Below, one piece after another: positions 19,639 through 30,121 of a stretch of 64,000 nt of DNA. Origin of the DNA: Pyronema omphalodes (lineage: Eukaryota > Ascomycota > Pezizomycetes > Pezizales > Pyronemataceae); contig JAJJXM010000014.1 of assembly GCA_024516155.1 (NCBI GenBank), forward strand, positions 1-64,000. The letters run 5' to 3'. The stretch's first letter is position 1, and each line of letters starts with the position of its first letter. The translations under genes and the position numbers were made by a program. The notes beneath the pieces were generated by a model. The model made no database searches, was not told where the DNA came from, and saw only the letters and a program-made list of their open reading frames with translations.

Positions 19639-22600
19639 ATGTCTAATTACAACCCACTGGCAACAACAATCCGAATAATTTCCCATAACATGAACCGCCG
19701 ACGTCCAGCCCTCGACTCCCTCCTAAACAGCGCCTGCACAACAGCAGACATCATCCTACTACAAGAAATCAACATCACTGACCCCGCCTTCGCCACCACC
19801 CACCCCGCCTTCACGTTGGTCCTGCCCCCCGGCGGTGACAGAGCCTCCAACAGGACGGCGGCGTACATCAACCGCACAAACCCCTACCTAAAAGTATCAC
19901 AACGCACAGACATATGTACAGACCCGGACCTCCAAGTCCTCGAGGTAGGTACAGATCTCATCCCCGCGTTTTTCCTCTTAAACATTTATAACGAACGTGA
20001 CCCCGAAACCCAAACCTACACAATTCCCCGCTCCCTATCACCCCTTTCCCTCCCCCGCAGATGCGTTATAACAGGTGACCTCAACGCTCACCACGCTCTA
20101 TGGAACTCCACAACACGCACACCCAAACGTGCCAGCGAACTGGTACACCTAATAGAACAGGAAAACTGGAGACTGGTTTCCGTCCCAGACACCCCGACAC
20201 ACTACTACCGACGGGGGACTAGATCCTCCGTTATAGACTCGACCCTGGCCTCGCCAGCCATGATGGAAGAGGTAGGGACCTGGGCCATAGACGATGAACT
20301 AGCCACCGGGTCGGACCACGAAGTGATTCGCTTCGACATCCAAACTATGCACCCTGACATAGAACCTACCCCCCCACCGGAACGTCTCAACTGGCGGAAA
20401 ACAGACTGGGCCTTGTTCTCCACGACCCTCCAAGCATCCATCTCCGCATCGACAACACAGTGGAGTCAGTACGCCTCCAACCCCACACCCGAAAACCTCG
20501 ACGCCTGGGCACGTCACGCGAGAGAACATATCCTCGACGCAGCCCGCGCCTCCACCCCCGTACTACAAGTCACCCCCCGATCGAAACGTTGGTGGACAGT
20601 GGAAGTCACCACCGCCAGAAAGGATATGACCCGCGCGAAAAGAAGGTGGAAATCGACAGGCTCAGACACTAACCACACCATCTACCGCGGCCTACGAAAC
20701 ATGTATCACCGACAGATAAGACATGCCAAAGATGCGATGTGGAAAGAATATTTAGCACAGGCAGAAGGACCAGACGTATGGAAGGCCTTCAAATACACAA
20801 ACCCGCGCCGTGCCCAACTCACTCCGAATATCTGCGCCACAATCAACGGTAGGGAGGAACTCTGCAGTTCATTCGACAGGAAAGTAGAGGCATTTCAGAT
20901 GTTATTCCCCCCACCACCTCCCCCACCCCCCCCCATCCACCCTCCCCTGTCGCAGAGAGATAGCGTGGCAGACCTTCTCGCCGTTGGAAGTCAAACAAGC
21001 CATCTTTACCTCTTCCCCCTCGAAAGCCCCAGGACCCGACGGGATAACCTTTGGCTGTCTCCGCCAAGTATACCTCGCCGTCCCCACATACCTGACCAAT
21101 CTATACTCGACGCTGGGCACTGTAGGGTACCATCCCCGCGGGTGGAGACAGGCCACGACGGTAATTATACCAAAACCTAACAAACCCGACTACGCAAATC
21201 CAAAAGCGTACCGCCCAATCGCCCTGTTGAACTGCCTTGGAAAAACGTTAGAGAAATTGATGGCGACTCGGCTCGGACAACTCGCGGAGACCCGGGAACT
21301 GCTACACCCAGACCAAATAGGAGGCCGCCCGCAGCGATCCGCCATCGACGCCGCAATGGCACTCGTCCACGACATCGAAATGGGTAAGCACCAGAAACTT
21401 ATCACCACAGCACTTTTCCTAGACGTACGCGGAGCTTTCGATAATGTCTCCGCCGACCGCCTTCAGCAGACACTACACCAGCTAGGCTGCCCCCGACAAA
21501 TCCGAACATGGTGCGAAACCTTCCTCGCCGAAAGGACGACCGCTCTATCCTTCGACGGACAAACAGATTGCCAACGCCCAATTAAAACAGGAATCCCCCA
21601 GGGTTCCCCAGCATCACCGATCCTGTTCCTCCTGTACTTAAGACCGCTCTTCGACACACTAATGCAGGAACACCCGTTCGCGTGGACCCCCAGTTACATG
21701 GATGACGTCGCAATCGTCGTACAGAGTCGAACCCGGAAAGAAAACGCTCGCCTCCTGGAAAAAGTCACCAAAACAGCGTTCACTTGGGCAGCTTCCAACG
21801 CTGTGGCCTTTGACGACTCAAAGACGGAACTCCTCCACTTCCACTGGGCGAGGTCAGATACAATCACAGACAACGAAAAAGTGAAACTACCAAACGGTAC
21901 GATAGTGAGCCCTGGGACGCAGGGAGGAGAAAAAGATGTAGTACGGTTGATTGGTATGTACCTAGACAGACGCCTTAACTTTACAGCACATGTACGTAGA
22001 AAAACAGCCGCCGCACAAAGAACGCTCAACGCGCTATGCCGATTAGCAAGATATGAAACTGGTCTGTCTCCCCTCGCGACCCGACTAATTTTCCAGGCAT
22101 GCGTCCAAACCCGTGCGGACTTTGGCGCGGAGATATGGTGGACGCGACAGAGAGACCTTGCCTCGAAACTACAAACCCAACAAAATTCAGCCCTACGCCG
22201 GATACTCAACGCCTTTAACTCGACTCCCACACTGGCGCTCCATAACGAGACCGCGCTACCTCCGGTACCGATACGCCTGGACCACAAGCAACGCCAATAT
22301 GCACTTCGCGTCCTCACTCTCCCTCCGACACATCCGATCGCACGCCGGTGCCCCACATCCTTCCCCATACCGAGCCTACAATCCGCCGCTATTGAGATCG
22401 CAAACGAGTACGACCACCCGTGGCACAACACCACACGACAACCCACGCGCCTCCTCAGCGCTCTACACTCTCTCTCGCCTTGGCTCCCTCTCAACGTACC
22501 GGTCGAAGACACCTCCCTCCCCGTTCCGCTCGACGCCGACGAAAACCTCTTAACCGTCGACATCCCCACAACCCCGAAACCCGAGACAGCACACGACAAC

Positions 22601-23581
22601 CTCCTACTCCTCGACAACCTCAGACTACGCCGCAATGCCATCGTCGCCTACACGGACGGGTCGCAGACCGCGTCTGGCACCGGCGCCGGATACACCATCA
22701 CCTCCGGACTACCCACCACCATCAACGCCATCGTACCTATGGGAGACACAGCTGAAGTGTTCGATGCAGAGGTGCGCGCAATTCAAGAATGCCTCTTAAC
22801 GTGCTTGAAGTACATCGCTCGCCTCAACCTCCACAACCGTCGACTACACATCTTTAGCGACAGCAAAGCAGCCATCCAACGTGCCTCACACCTCCGACGC
22901 GGCCCAGGCCAGGAAACAGCCCACACTATACACGAGACAGCCGAAGCCCTACTACAACACGACGTCACAGTCACCCTCCACTGGATCCCCGGTCACTCCG
23001 ACATACCTGGCAGCGATGCCGCAGACCGCCTGGCTAAACAAGCCACCGAATCCCTCCCCCGTGCGAATCTACCCATTACGCTCACCCGGTTGCGCAAGAA
23101 AGCACGCGAAAAGACCGCTGCCGAGTGGACGCACTGGTACTCCTCCTCCGATCGACCACACACATACTCTGCCCCGCATCGGAGACGCATGGATCCCATC
23201 TACGTCGACAACCCCCGGTGGCTCTCTACCGCGATCCTTGGCCTTCGTACAGGACACGGATACTTTCTAGACTGCCTGGCACACCCGCCGACAGACTCCT
23301 ACCCATCGCGACATTGTAGCTGCCCGCTGCACCCCCCTCAGACCCCTCGGCACCTGCTCCTCAGCTGCCCAGACCACCAGGACGCCCGGACAACACTTCG
23401 ACAGGATCTCAAACTCCACAGGAATTCCCGGATCAATTTGGACAACATCCTCTACACCCCCTCCGGCACAAAGGCTCTCTCTTCGTTTATCTCCGCGACA
23501 AAGGTCGCTACTTCGGTATGGGCTCATGCCAGGTTAAGTAGGACTCGCAGACGAGACCACCCCCGTTTCATTGACAGCTAA
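19639..23581 (+). pseudogene. E1 ORF2: endonuclease, RT, RNase H with one frameshift in a C-run
   Basis: ATG 19639 overlaps the ORF1 end by 8 nt. The first frame (19639-21180) gives the endonuclease: QEIN, GDLNAHHALW and GSDHEVIRF are all present. After the proline run LFPPPPPPPPP (20901-20935) the frame moves by +1. The RT continues from about 20950 to the stop at 23579-23581, with APGPDGITF, RPIALLNCLGK, LDVRGAFDNVS, GIPQGSPASPILFL, and YMDD in place of the YIDD of A. RNase H follows (YTDGSQ, DAEV, FSDSKAA, GSDAADRLA), then the C-terminal CSCPLHPPQTPRHLLLSC motif. The full protein would be about 1313 aa. C3 keeps frame across the same run, so the shift is most likely mutation or a base-calling error in a homopolymer. 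No other lesion is obvious. Confidence 0.92.
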
Positions 23582-24214
23582 TAAGCAGCACCGCTTGACT
23601 TCTCCGTGCGCTGTAGATCCGTCGCTCTCTTTTGACTTCATGTATTCCTTCTCATTTTCTTTGCTTTTCTGTTTCCTTTGTTATCGCGGGCGGAGTAGGA
23701 TGGGAGAAGACAGTGGAAGGAGAAGGGACCGGGGAAGGAAGGGGGGACGGGATCGCGCGACGAGAGTTTTTCCTTTGATTATTTCTTTTCTTTTGTTTTG
23801 TTTTTAAGGGCGGAAGGGGTATACGGGATTGCACGAGGAGAGAGAGACGCGATGGGAAGGGGCAGAGTGGGCCGGCGGAGGTTATCTTTTTCTTTTTATT
23901 CGTGGAGGAAATAAAGGCGGGAAAAAAGGCTAAAACATGGGAGGGGAAGGGTGGAGGAAAGAGAGGACACCCGGCGCGGTGGCCTCTGTGCGAACAGGGC
24001 ACTGGAACAGCAGACGCGGTTGGACAACAAGACCAACGCAGTAATAGTGGGGACAGGACCACAAAATCACAGCCTAAGGGAGGATCAGCGGAGGTAGAGA
24101 CGGGACTTTGTTTTGTTTTTGCTTTTGACTTTCCATGTACTATAAACCTGTACCCTCGTCATAACCAATAAGGTTGCATACGAGTAATGAATAAACAAAC
24201 AACAAACAAACAAA
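23582..24214 (+). other. E1 3' UTR with E-type core, hairpin and AAAC tail
   Basis: There is no internal poly(A) here, unlike A and C. A T-rich segment is followed by GA-rich sequence, the shared core from 23904 (GGAGGAAATAAAGGCGG), and the hairpin at 24155-24184. The hairpin has outer stem CTCGT/ACGAG, internal loops CAT and GCAT, and inner stem AACC/GGTT with loop AATAA. The tail is GTAATGAATAAAC then AAAC repeats, slightly irregular (AAACAAC). Confidence 0.8.
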
Positions 24215-25466
24215 CCACACGGCAACGGCGACCCCCCCCCCCTGCATTCTCAACAACGAGCACCGAAACCCCCGGTTTTCTCATCGGATTCGGATTCGCA
24301 GCACTCTATTACGTTATTCTCTGAATTTTCAGGGAATTCTACGTTGTTTTTGTTGACTTTTGTCGCAAAATCAGAGTTTTCACGAGTTTTGGCTTACCCC
24401 ACCTCACGAAATGTCGCCAAAACAATGACAGAACAACGCCCGACGATCGAAACGGTCCGAAAACGCGTACAATGTTCTAGCCGACATTCCTCATGATGGA
24501 TCTACTCCTACTCTGGAGGGAAGAGATGGAAAAGTTGATGAAGTTGATGGAAACTTCGCTGGAAAGCCCTTCCAGAGCGTGGTCTTGGCAGGATCACCAG
24601 TTCCTTCCGCTTCAACATCGCAGCAACAGGCGACAACCGAACACAGCCGGTTTAGTAACTACCGTCGCATAATGGTATCTGCAATTAATGAGGCAGTCGC
24701 AGTTGACGACAACTATGCCACCCTAGATCAACTGTTTATAGACAACTACGCCGAATTCACTGGAGCCAGCTTCCTGGGGATACAACAGATCCACCAGGAC
24801 ACACAGCGTCGCTTCAATACCCTCGATGACACCATACGCAACAACAGCGATGAGATGCGCCTCAGATTCGACGTCATGATGACGAAATTCAACATTCTGA
24901 CCGGCGAAAACACGAAGCTGCGCGCAGCCTACGACTCTACACAGGCAGAAACAGCAGCTCTCAAGGCTGCTGTGGACGCCCTGACGAGGAAAATCGACGA
25001 ACAACAACAAGTCATTTCGGCGCCCCCCTCACCGAACCTCACGGCCTCTTCCTCAGCGATGGAAGAGATGACTATGCAACTGTCCGTCGTCCAACATGAC
25101 ATTCAGGATGTCCTGGACGCTGTTCGCAACCCTCCTGGCAAGAGAAAGCGAAGGGGAAGTGACCAGAACACCGAACCCACCTCACCGACAAACAGAAGAC
25201 CGGTGAACCACAAACCGAGAGCGGCATCACCGGTGCGAAGCCTGATGCACTCAAAACATGCGACTACCGCCGCCCAGGACAAGCTTGATGCCCTCAAGCC
25301 TATGTCCCCCCTACCTCTCCTCGCGATCACGTCGACCGAAGCGACACCGGAACCTCACCCTGACAGTCCATCTGCTCAGGACACACCTCTACCCGACGCC
25401 CCAAGCACTGCCCCTGCTGAGACCGACGGATGGAAGACTGTGGAGGCAAAGGCTACACAGAGGAAG

Positions 25467-25483
25467 AAGCAGAAAGCGAAGGA
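25467..25483. repeat. Target-site duplication flanking the B4-C2-C3 string (17 bp)
   Basis: AAGCAGAAAGCGAAGGA at 25467-25483 recurs at 36451-36467. The left copy borders the B4 5' end and the right copy borders the C3 tail, so one duplication brackets three element pieces. Confidence 0.93.
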
Positions 25484-27274
25484 CACCACACGGCAACGGC
25501 GACCCCCCCCCCCTGCATTCTCAACAACGAGCACCGAAACCCCCGGTTTTCTCATCGGATTCGGATTCGCAGCACTCTGTTACGTTATTCTCTGAGTTTC
25601 CAGGGAATTCTACGTTGTTTTTGTTGACTTTTGTCGCAAAATCAGAGTTTTCACGAGTTTTGGCTTACCCCACCTCACGAAATGTCGCCAAAACAACGAC
25701 AGAACAACGCCAGACGACCGAAACGGTCCGAAAACCCGTACAATGTTCTAGCCGACCTTCCTCATGATGGATCTAATCCTACATTTGATGAAAGAGATGG
25801 AAAAGTTGATGAAGTTGTTGGGAACCTCGCTGGAAAGCTCTTCCAGAGCGTGGTCTTGGCAGGATCACCAGTTCCTTCGGCTTCAACACAGCAGCAACAG
25901 GCGACAACTGAACACAGCCGGTTCATAACCTACCGTCGCTTCTTCGTATCTGCAATTAACGAGGCAGTCGCAGTTGATGACGACTATGACACCCTAGATC
26001 AACTGTTTGAAAACAATCACGCCGGACTCACTGGAGCCAACTTCCTGGGGATACAACAGATCCACCGGGATACACAGCGACGCTTCAATACCCTCGATGA
26101 CACCATACGCAACAACAGCGATGAGATGCGCCACAGATTCGACGTCATGATGACGAAATTCAACGTTCTGCTCGGCGAAAACACGAAGCTGCGCGCAGCA
26201 TACGACTCTACGCAGGCAGAAACAGCAGATCTCAAGGCTGCTGTGGACGCCCTGACGAAGAAAATCGACGAACAGCACCAAGTCATTTCGGCGCCCCCCT
26301 CACCGAACCTCACGGCCTCTTCCTCAGCGATGGAAGAGATGACTATGCAACTGTCCGTCGTCCAACATGACATTCAGGATGTCCTGGACGCTGTTCGCAA
26401 CCCTCCTGGCAAGAGAAAGCGAAGGGGAAGCGACCAGAACACCGAACCCACCTCACCAACGACCAGAAGACCAGTGAACCACAAACCGAGAGCGGCATCA
26501 CCGGTGCGAAGCCTGATGCACTCGAAACATGCGACTACCGCCGCCCAGGACAAGCTTGATGCCCTCAAGCCTATGTCCCCCCTACCTCTCCTCGCAATCA
26601 CGTCATCCGATGCGACACCGGAACCTCACCCTGACAGTTCATCTGCTCAGGACACACCTCTACCCGACGCCCCAAGCACTGCCCCTGCTGAGACCGACGG
26701 ATGGAAGACTGTGGAGGCAAAGGCTACACAGAAGAAGAAGCAGAAAGCGAAGGAGACGACACCTACGGCAGCGCCACCCAGCAAGACCCCTACAACAAAG
26801 AATGGTGGACGGGGAAAGAATACCCACCAACCCAGAACAACAACCTCCTCTGCGAAGAAGACTTGGGCAGAAGTCGTCAAGAGCGGAGGCATCAACGTCC
26901 AGATTGTGCTTGGGAATGGCAATCTTGGACTGACAACACCACCGACAAGAAGGGGAGAGAGGCGAGGGGGAGCAGCGAGGAGGCTGAGGAAGAAGGAAGG
27001 AGAAGGGGAGAGAGGAGAGGAGAAGAGGGGCAGAGCGGGCCCGGGCGTCTGAAAGGGCAAAGAGTCAGGAGACACCGGCGGAGGAGGTGAGAGAGGAGAG
27101 GAGAGTGGGGGCGCGGGTGGCCCGGCGGCTGCTTAACTTTGCTTTGGTTTTGTTTTTGCTTTGTGGAGGAAATAAAGGAGGGAAAATGGTTAAAAATGGG
27201 AGGGGAAGGGAGGAGGAAAGGGAGGAGCCCGGCGAGGCGGCCTCTGTGCAAGCAGGGCACTTGGAACATCAGAC
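25484..27274 (+). mobile_element. Gag-only element B4, missing its last 3' portion
   Basis: It starts CACCACACGGC directly after the duplication, with no filler. The ORF is complete in length, and the 3' UTR stops in the core at GGAACATCAGAC (27264-27274), where other copies continue GCGCTTGG. It has no hairpin or tail of its own. A 10-nt bridge (27275-27284) leads into the 5' end of C2. The bridge with its preceding C reads CCCTCGTCATA, which matches 11 nt of the E-type hairpin region. Confidence 0.88.
25682..27136 (+). pseudogene. B4 gag-like ORF, nonsense near the C-terminus
   Basis: ATG 25682 (MSPKQRQNNARRPKRSE) is open for 456 codons to TGA at 27050-27052, where other copies have TCA (Ser). 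The frame would otherwise continue to a TAA near 27134. The loss removes only the last 28 or so residues of the Gly/Glu-rich tail, so the main body could still be made. It differs from B5 at scattered positions, such as YRRFFVSAINEAVAVDDDYD. It has the same heptad, KRKRRG and AEVVKSGGINVQIVLG landmarks and no zinc knuckle. Confidence 0.88.
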
Positions 27275-27715
27275 CCTCGTCATACACCACACAGCAACCG
27301 CTGACCCCCCCCTGCATTTACGACAACAACAACAATTTCCCCGATTTTCGAATCGGCAATCGATTTCTTACCTCGGAATTACCCCGAATCTCAGTTTTCG
27401 GAACCCAGCTACCGTTTACCGTTGAGATTCAGCGGAAACACGCGATTCTGGGACCTCCGGGCCGGATTCCGGGCACTTTCATCAACGGCGCTCCACCACC
27501 CGCCCCCCAATCATCAAACCGACCTTATTTTCGGTTTCGGCATACCGGAATCCCCCCCCCCCCAAATCCCCCCCCCACCAGCAGCACTGGTTGTGGTGAT
27601 CCCCCAAATTTCCCCCCCTCCGGACCCCTTTCCTCTCGAGAAATTTTCGTGCTCGCTTAGCAAGAGCCTCCTCACGTGACTCTTCGCCATCGCTTACCTC
27701 ACCACCGGTTAAGCG

Positions 27716-29425
27716 ATGGACGCTAACGCACCCATCCCTGCCACGCCCTCGCGTATGCAGGTACCCGAGAATATTTTTAGCCCCGACGAGCTTTCCCGAA
27801 TCAACGCCCCGCACGCTGGCTCCTCCGCCATCGCGACCTCTAAGAAATCAACGAACGTCTCCGGAAGAGTCACCAAACGCCCCACCAAAAAATCCGACTC
27901 TAGACTTGGCCTCGACCTCCTCCGCAAAACTGCCACTCGACCGGAAACAAACACCCCCGTGAACCTCGATGGGACCCCCGCCGAAACAACGCCGACCGCC
28001 ATGGACACTGACAGTTGCCCCGACACCGACTCCGAATCCGACTCTGACCTGAACCTCAACGACAGCCAGCACACAATAACTGCTTCCGACGTCAACCCCA
28101 ACCCCCAGCCTCAGCCCGACAACAACCTCCTCTCAGCCATCGCCACTATGATTTCGAAAAACACCAACGACGCGCTCCGACCTATTGTCCAGTCCATCGA
28201 CACCATCAACAAAAGACTCGACAAAATCACAAAACCCAGCCCGCCCCCTCCGACACAGCCCCAACGTCAACCCCACCCCGAACAAACGACCACCGCCAAC
28301 TCACCCCCCGACGACCTCCAATACTGGAAAGAACGATGCCGACTCCTGGAAAACGCCCTTCGCCACCACAACATCGCCATACCGACCTCCACCACTACTC
28401 GCCGCCACAACCCCCCCACGACCACTCACCAGCCGTGTACCTCCGGCACAACCGTCGCTGACCTCTCCTTCCCCGCCCACGCCCCCAAAAGCAACCCCCC
28501 CGCAAAACCGCACCCCCGACGCCAACGCACCCGCCCCCAGTCCGTCACCATACCCTTCCCACACCCCGCGGAAATCGACGTCAATACCAAAGCCCAACTG
28601 GGAAGGGCGATCAACGCTGCACTCACCCAGACACAGGCGCCGCCTCACATGGCTGTCGCCACGATCAGACAAGCCTCATCAGGAAACCTCATCGTGACCA
28701 TGACAGACGGCACCACTGAATCCGAGCTGACCGAGAACCTAGGGACCATACACACAGCGACGCGACAGGTCAACACCTTCATCGCCGCACCCCGCCTGAA
28801 CGAGCGATGGTATAAGCTCGCAGTTCATGGAATCCCCACGAGCCAATACCCCGACTCCCCCGACGGAATGCGCCTCCTCCAGGAGGAGATCGAACGCAGC
28901 AACGGACCTGTCACCCTGGCGCAACCCCCCCGATATATGACGACCGCGGAGAAACGTGTGGGCAAGGAAGCGTCCAGTGTGGTTATTGCGGTACGTACCG
29001 CCGGAGAGCTCGCACTCCTGAAGCGCAAACGAGTCATGGTACTCTTCGAGCCCCGAAGAGTCACCGAGTACCACTCTGCCCGACGGACCGACCAGTGTCG
29101 GCGCTGCTTGCTCTTTGGCCACCACTACACCAACTGCACTGGACCGCAAGGCCCCACCTGCGGCATCTGCGGCCAGAACCACCCCACGGACGACCACGCC
29201 TGCAACGACTGCCCCCAAAGCAGAGGTAAGAGCTGTGAGCACACTAGATACCATTGCAAAAACTGCGCGGACGCCAACCTCCCCGACCTCGACCACCCAG
29301 GCTTCAGCAAGCAATGCCCCGTACGCATCCGCATATTCAAAGAAGCCTGGACAGCGTTACAAAACCCCGCCGCCGCCCCACCCAACCCAGCCGACAGAGA
29401 CACTGAGATGAACGCCCATGTCTAG
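27716..29425 (+). CDS. C2 ORF1: gag-like RNA-binding protein (569 aa)
   Basis: ATG 27716 (MDANAPIPATPSRMQVP) opens an intact 569-codon frame. It has a Ser/Pro/Thr-rich N-terminus, an acidic DTDSCPDTDSESDSD run near residue 100, a helical segment (ISKNTNDALRPIVQSIDTIN) near 145-165, and YWKERCRLLENALRHH near 200. The WYKLAVHGIP block is near 365, and a CX2CX4HX4C knuckle (CRRCLLFGHHYTNC) lies at about 461-474, followed by CGICGQNHPTDDHAC and a third Cys/His cluster. It ends MNAHV. ORF2 begins 8 nt upstream of its end (ATGTCTAG). Role as for A2 ORF1. It is truncated downstream by the loss of most of ORF2, so it is an ORF1-only relic. Confidence 0.93.
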   Translation: MDANAPIPATPSRMQVPENIFSPDELSRINAPHAGSSAIATSKKSTNVSGRVTKRPTKKSDSRLGLDLLRKTATRPETNTPVNLDGTPAETTPTAMDTDSCPDTDSESDSDLNLNDSQHTITASDVNPNPQPQPDNNLLSAIATMISKNTNDALRPIVQSIDTINKRLDKITKPSPPPPTQPQRQPHPEQTTTANSPPDDLQYWKERCRLLENALRHHNIAIPTSTTTRRHNPPTTTHQPCTSGTTVADLSFPAHAPKSNPPAKPHPRRQRTRPQSVTIPFPHPAEIDVNTKAQLGRAINAALTQTQAPPHMAVATIRQASSGNLIVTMTDGTTESELTENLGTIHTATRQVNTFIAAPRLNERWYKLAVHGIPTSQYPDSPDGMRLLQEEIERSNGPVTLAQPPRYMTTAEKRVGKEASSVVIAVRTAGELALLKRKRVMVLFEPRRVTEYHSARRTDQCRRCLLFGHHYTNCTGPQGPTCGICGQNHPTDDHACNDCPQSRGKSCEHTRYHCKNCADANLPDLDHPGFSKQCPVRIRIFKEAWTALQNPAAAPPNPADRDTEMNAHV

Positions 29426-29674
29426 CTACAACAGACTGGCAGCAACCATACGGATCGTCTCCCACAACGTGAACCGACAACGAACAGCACTCGATGCGCT
29501 GCTGAATAGCGCAGATAACACAGCCGACATAATCCTAATACAAGAAATTCACATTACCGACATAACTTACGCCACCACACACCCATCGTTCACACTGGTC
29601 TTGCCACCGCGTGGGAATCGAACCACCAACAGAACAGCCGCCTATCTGACCAGGACAAACCCATACCTCAGGGT
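29418..29674 (+). pseudogene. C2 ORF2 remnant (N-terminal endonuclease only)
   Basis: ATG 29418 gives the first 86 residues of the endonuclease (IRIVSHNVNRQ, IQEIHITD, LPPRGNRTTNRTAAY), then breaks at 29674. An artificial frame continues into the C3 5' UTR. The catalytic His/Asp part, RT and RNase H are absent. Confidence 0.92.
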
Positions 29675-30121
29675 GTTATCATTATCCTTGACCACACAGC
29701 AACCGCTGACCCCCCCCTGCATTTGCGACAACAACAACAATTTCCCCGATGTTCGAATCGGCAATCGATTTCTTACCTCGGAATTACCCCGAATCTCGAT
29801 TTTCGGAACCCAGCTACCGTTTACCGTTGAGATTCAGCGGAAAAACGCGATTCTGGGACCTCCGGGCTGGATTCCGGGCACTTTCATCAACGCCGCTCCA
29901 CCACCCGCCCCCCAATCATCAAACCGACCTTATTTTCGGTTTCGGCATACCGAAATCCCCCCCCCCCCCAAATCCCCCCCCCACCAGCAGCACTGGTTGT
30001 GGTGATACCCCAAATTTCCCCCCCTCCGGACCCCTTTCCTCGCGAGAAATTTTCGTGCTCGCTTAGCAAGAGCCTCCTCACGTGACTCTTCGCCATCGCT
30101 TACCGTACCACCGGTTAAGCG

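Larger units (their letters stand above)
6932..19646 (+). pseudogene. E1 ORF1 (gag-like, zinc knuckle), chimeric and interrupted
   Basis: ATG 6932 (MDANAPIPATPSRMQVP) opens a frame matching C2 and C3 ORF1 up to about base 7306 (DSQHAITTSD). The next block (LSELIKTNIMDLLRP) is family E-like and in another frame, so the original frame stops at 7333. F1 interrupts at 7398, and the E part resumes at 18411 and runs to the stop at 19644-19646. The resumed part carries a WYKLAVHGIP block near 19029 and a CX2CX4HX4C knuckle (CRRCQLYGHHHATC) near 19318-19359, then further Cys/His clusters. ORF2 starts 8 nt before its end (ATGTCTAA). The role would be an RNA-binding coat protein of the LINE RNP. This copy cannot make it. 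Confidence 0.87.
6496..24214 (+). mobile_element. LINE copy E1 (family E) with a C-like 5' end, split by the F1 nest
   Basis: The 5' end is at about 6496 (CACCACACAGCAACC then a C-run). ORF1 starts at 6932 and is cut at 7398 by F1. ORF1 resumes at 18411, ORF2 is 19639-23581, and the 3' UTR ends in an AAAC tail at 24185-24214. The 5' UTR and the first 120 or so codons are near-identical to C2 and C3. The rest is clearly diverged from C, so the copy is mosaic. It is the outermost, and so oldest, layer of a four-level nest (E1, F1, B2, A2). B3 abuts its tail directly. Removing the nest leaves about 6.7 kb, the size expected for a complete element of this kind. Confidence 0.9.
27285..29674 (+). 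mobile_element. LINE copy C2 (family C), 5' portion only
   Basis: It has a CACCACACAGCAACC 5' terminus, a 5' UTR, a complete ORF1 and the first 86 codons of ORF2. It ends within ORF2 at 29674 (codons for NPYLRV), where C3 begins after a 16-nt bridge. The missing 3' part is not found after C3. Loss of the 3' end is unusual for a LINE, which normally truncates at the 5' side. Confidence 0.9.

Noticed and set aside
20901..20960. Programmed frameshift in ORF2 of E1 at the proline run
   Set aside because: C3 crosses the same run in frame and C4 is off by a single base. Homopolymer indels are a simpler explanation, and frameshifting inside ORF2 is not known for this type of element.
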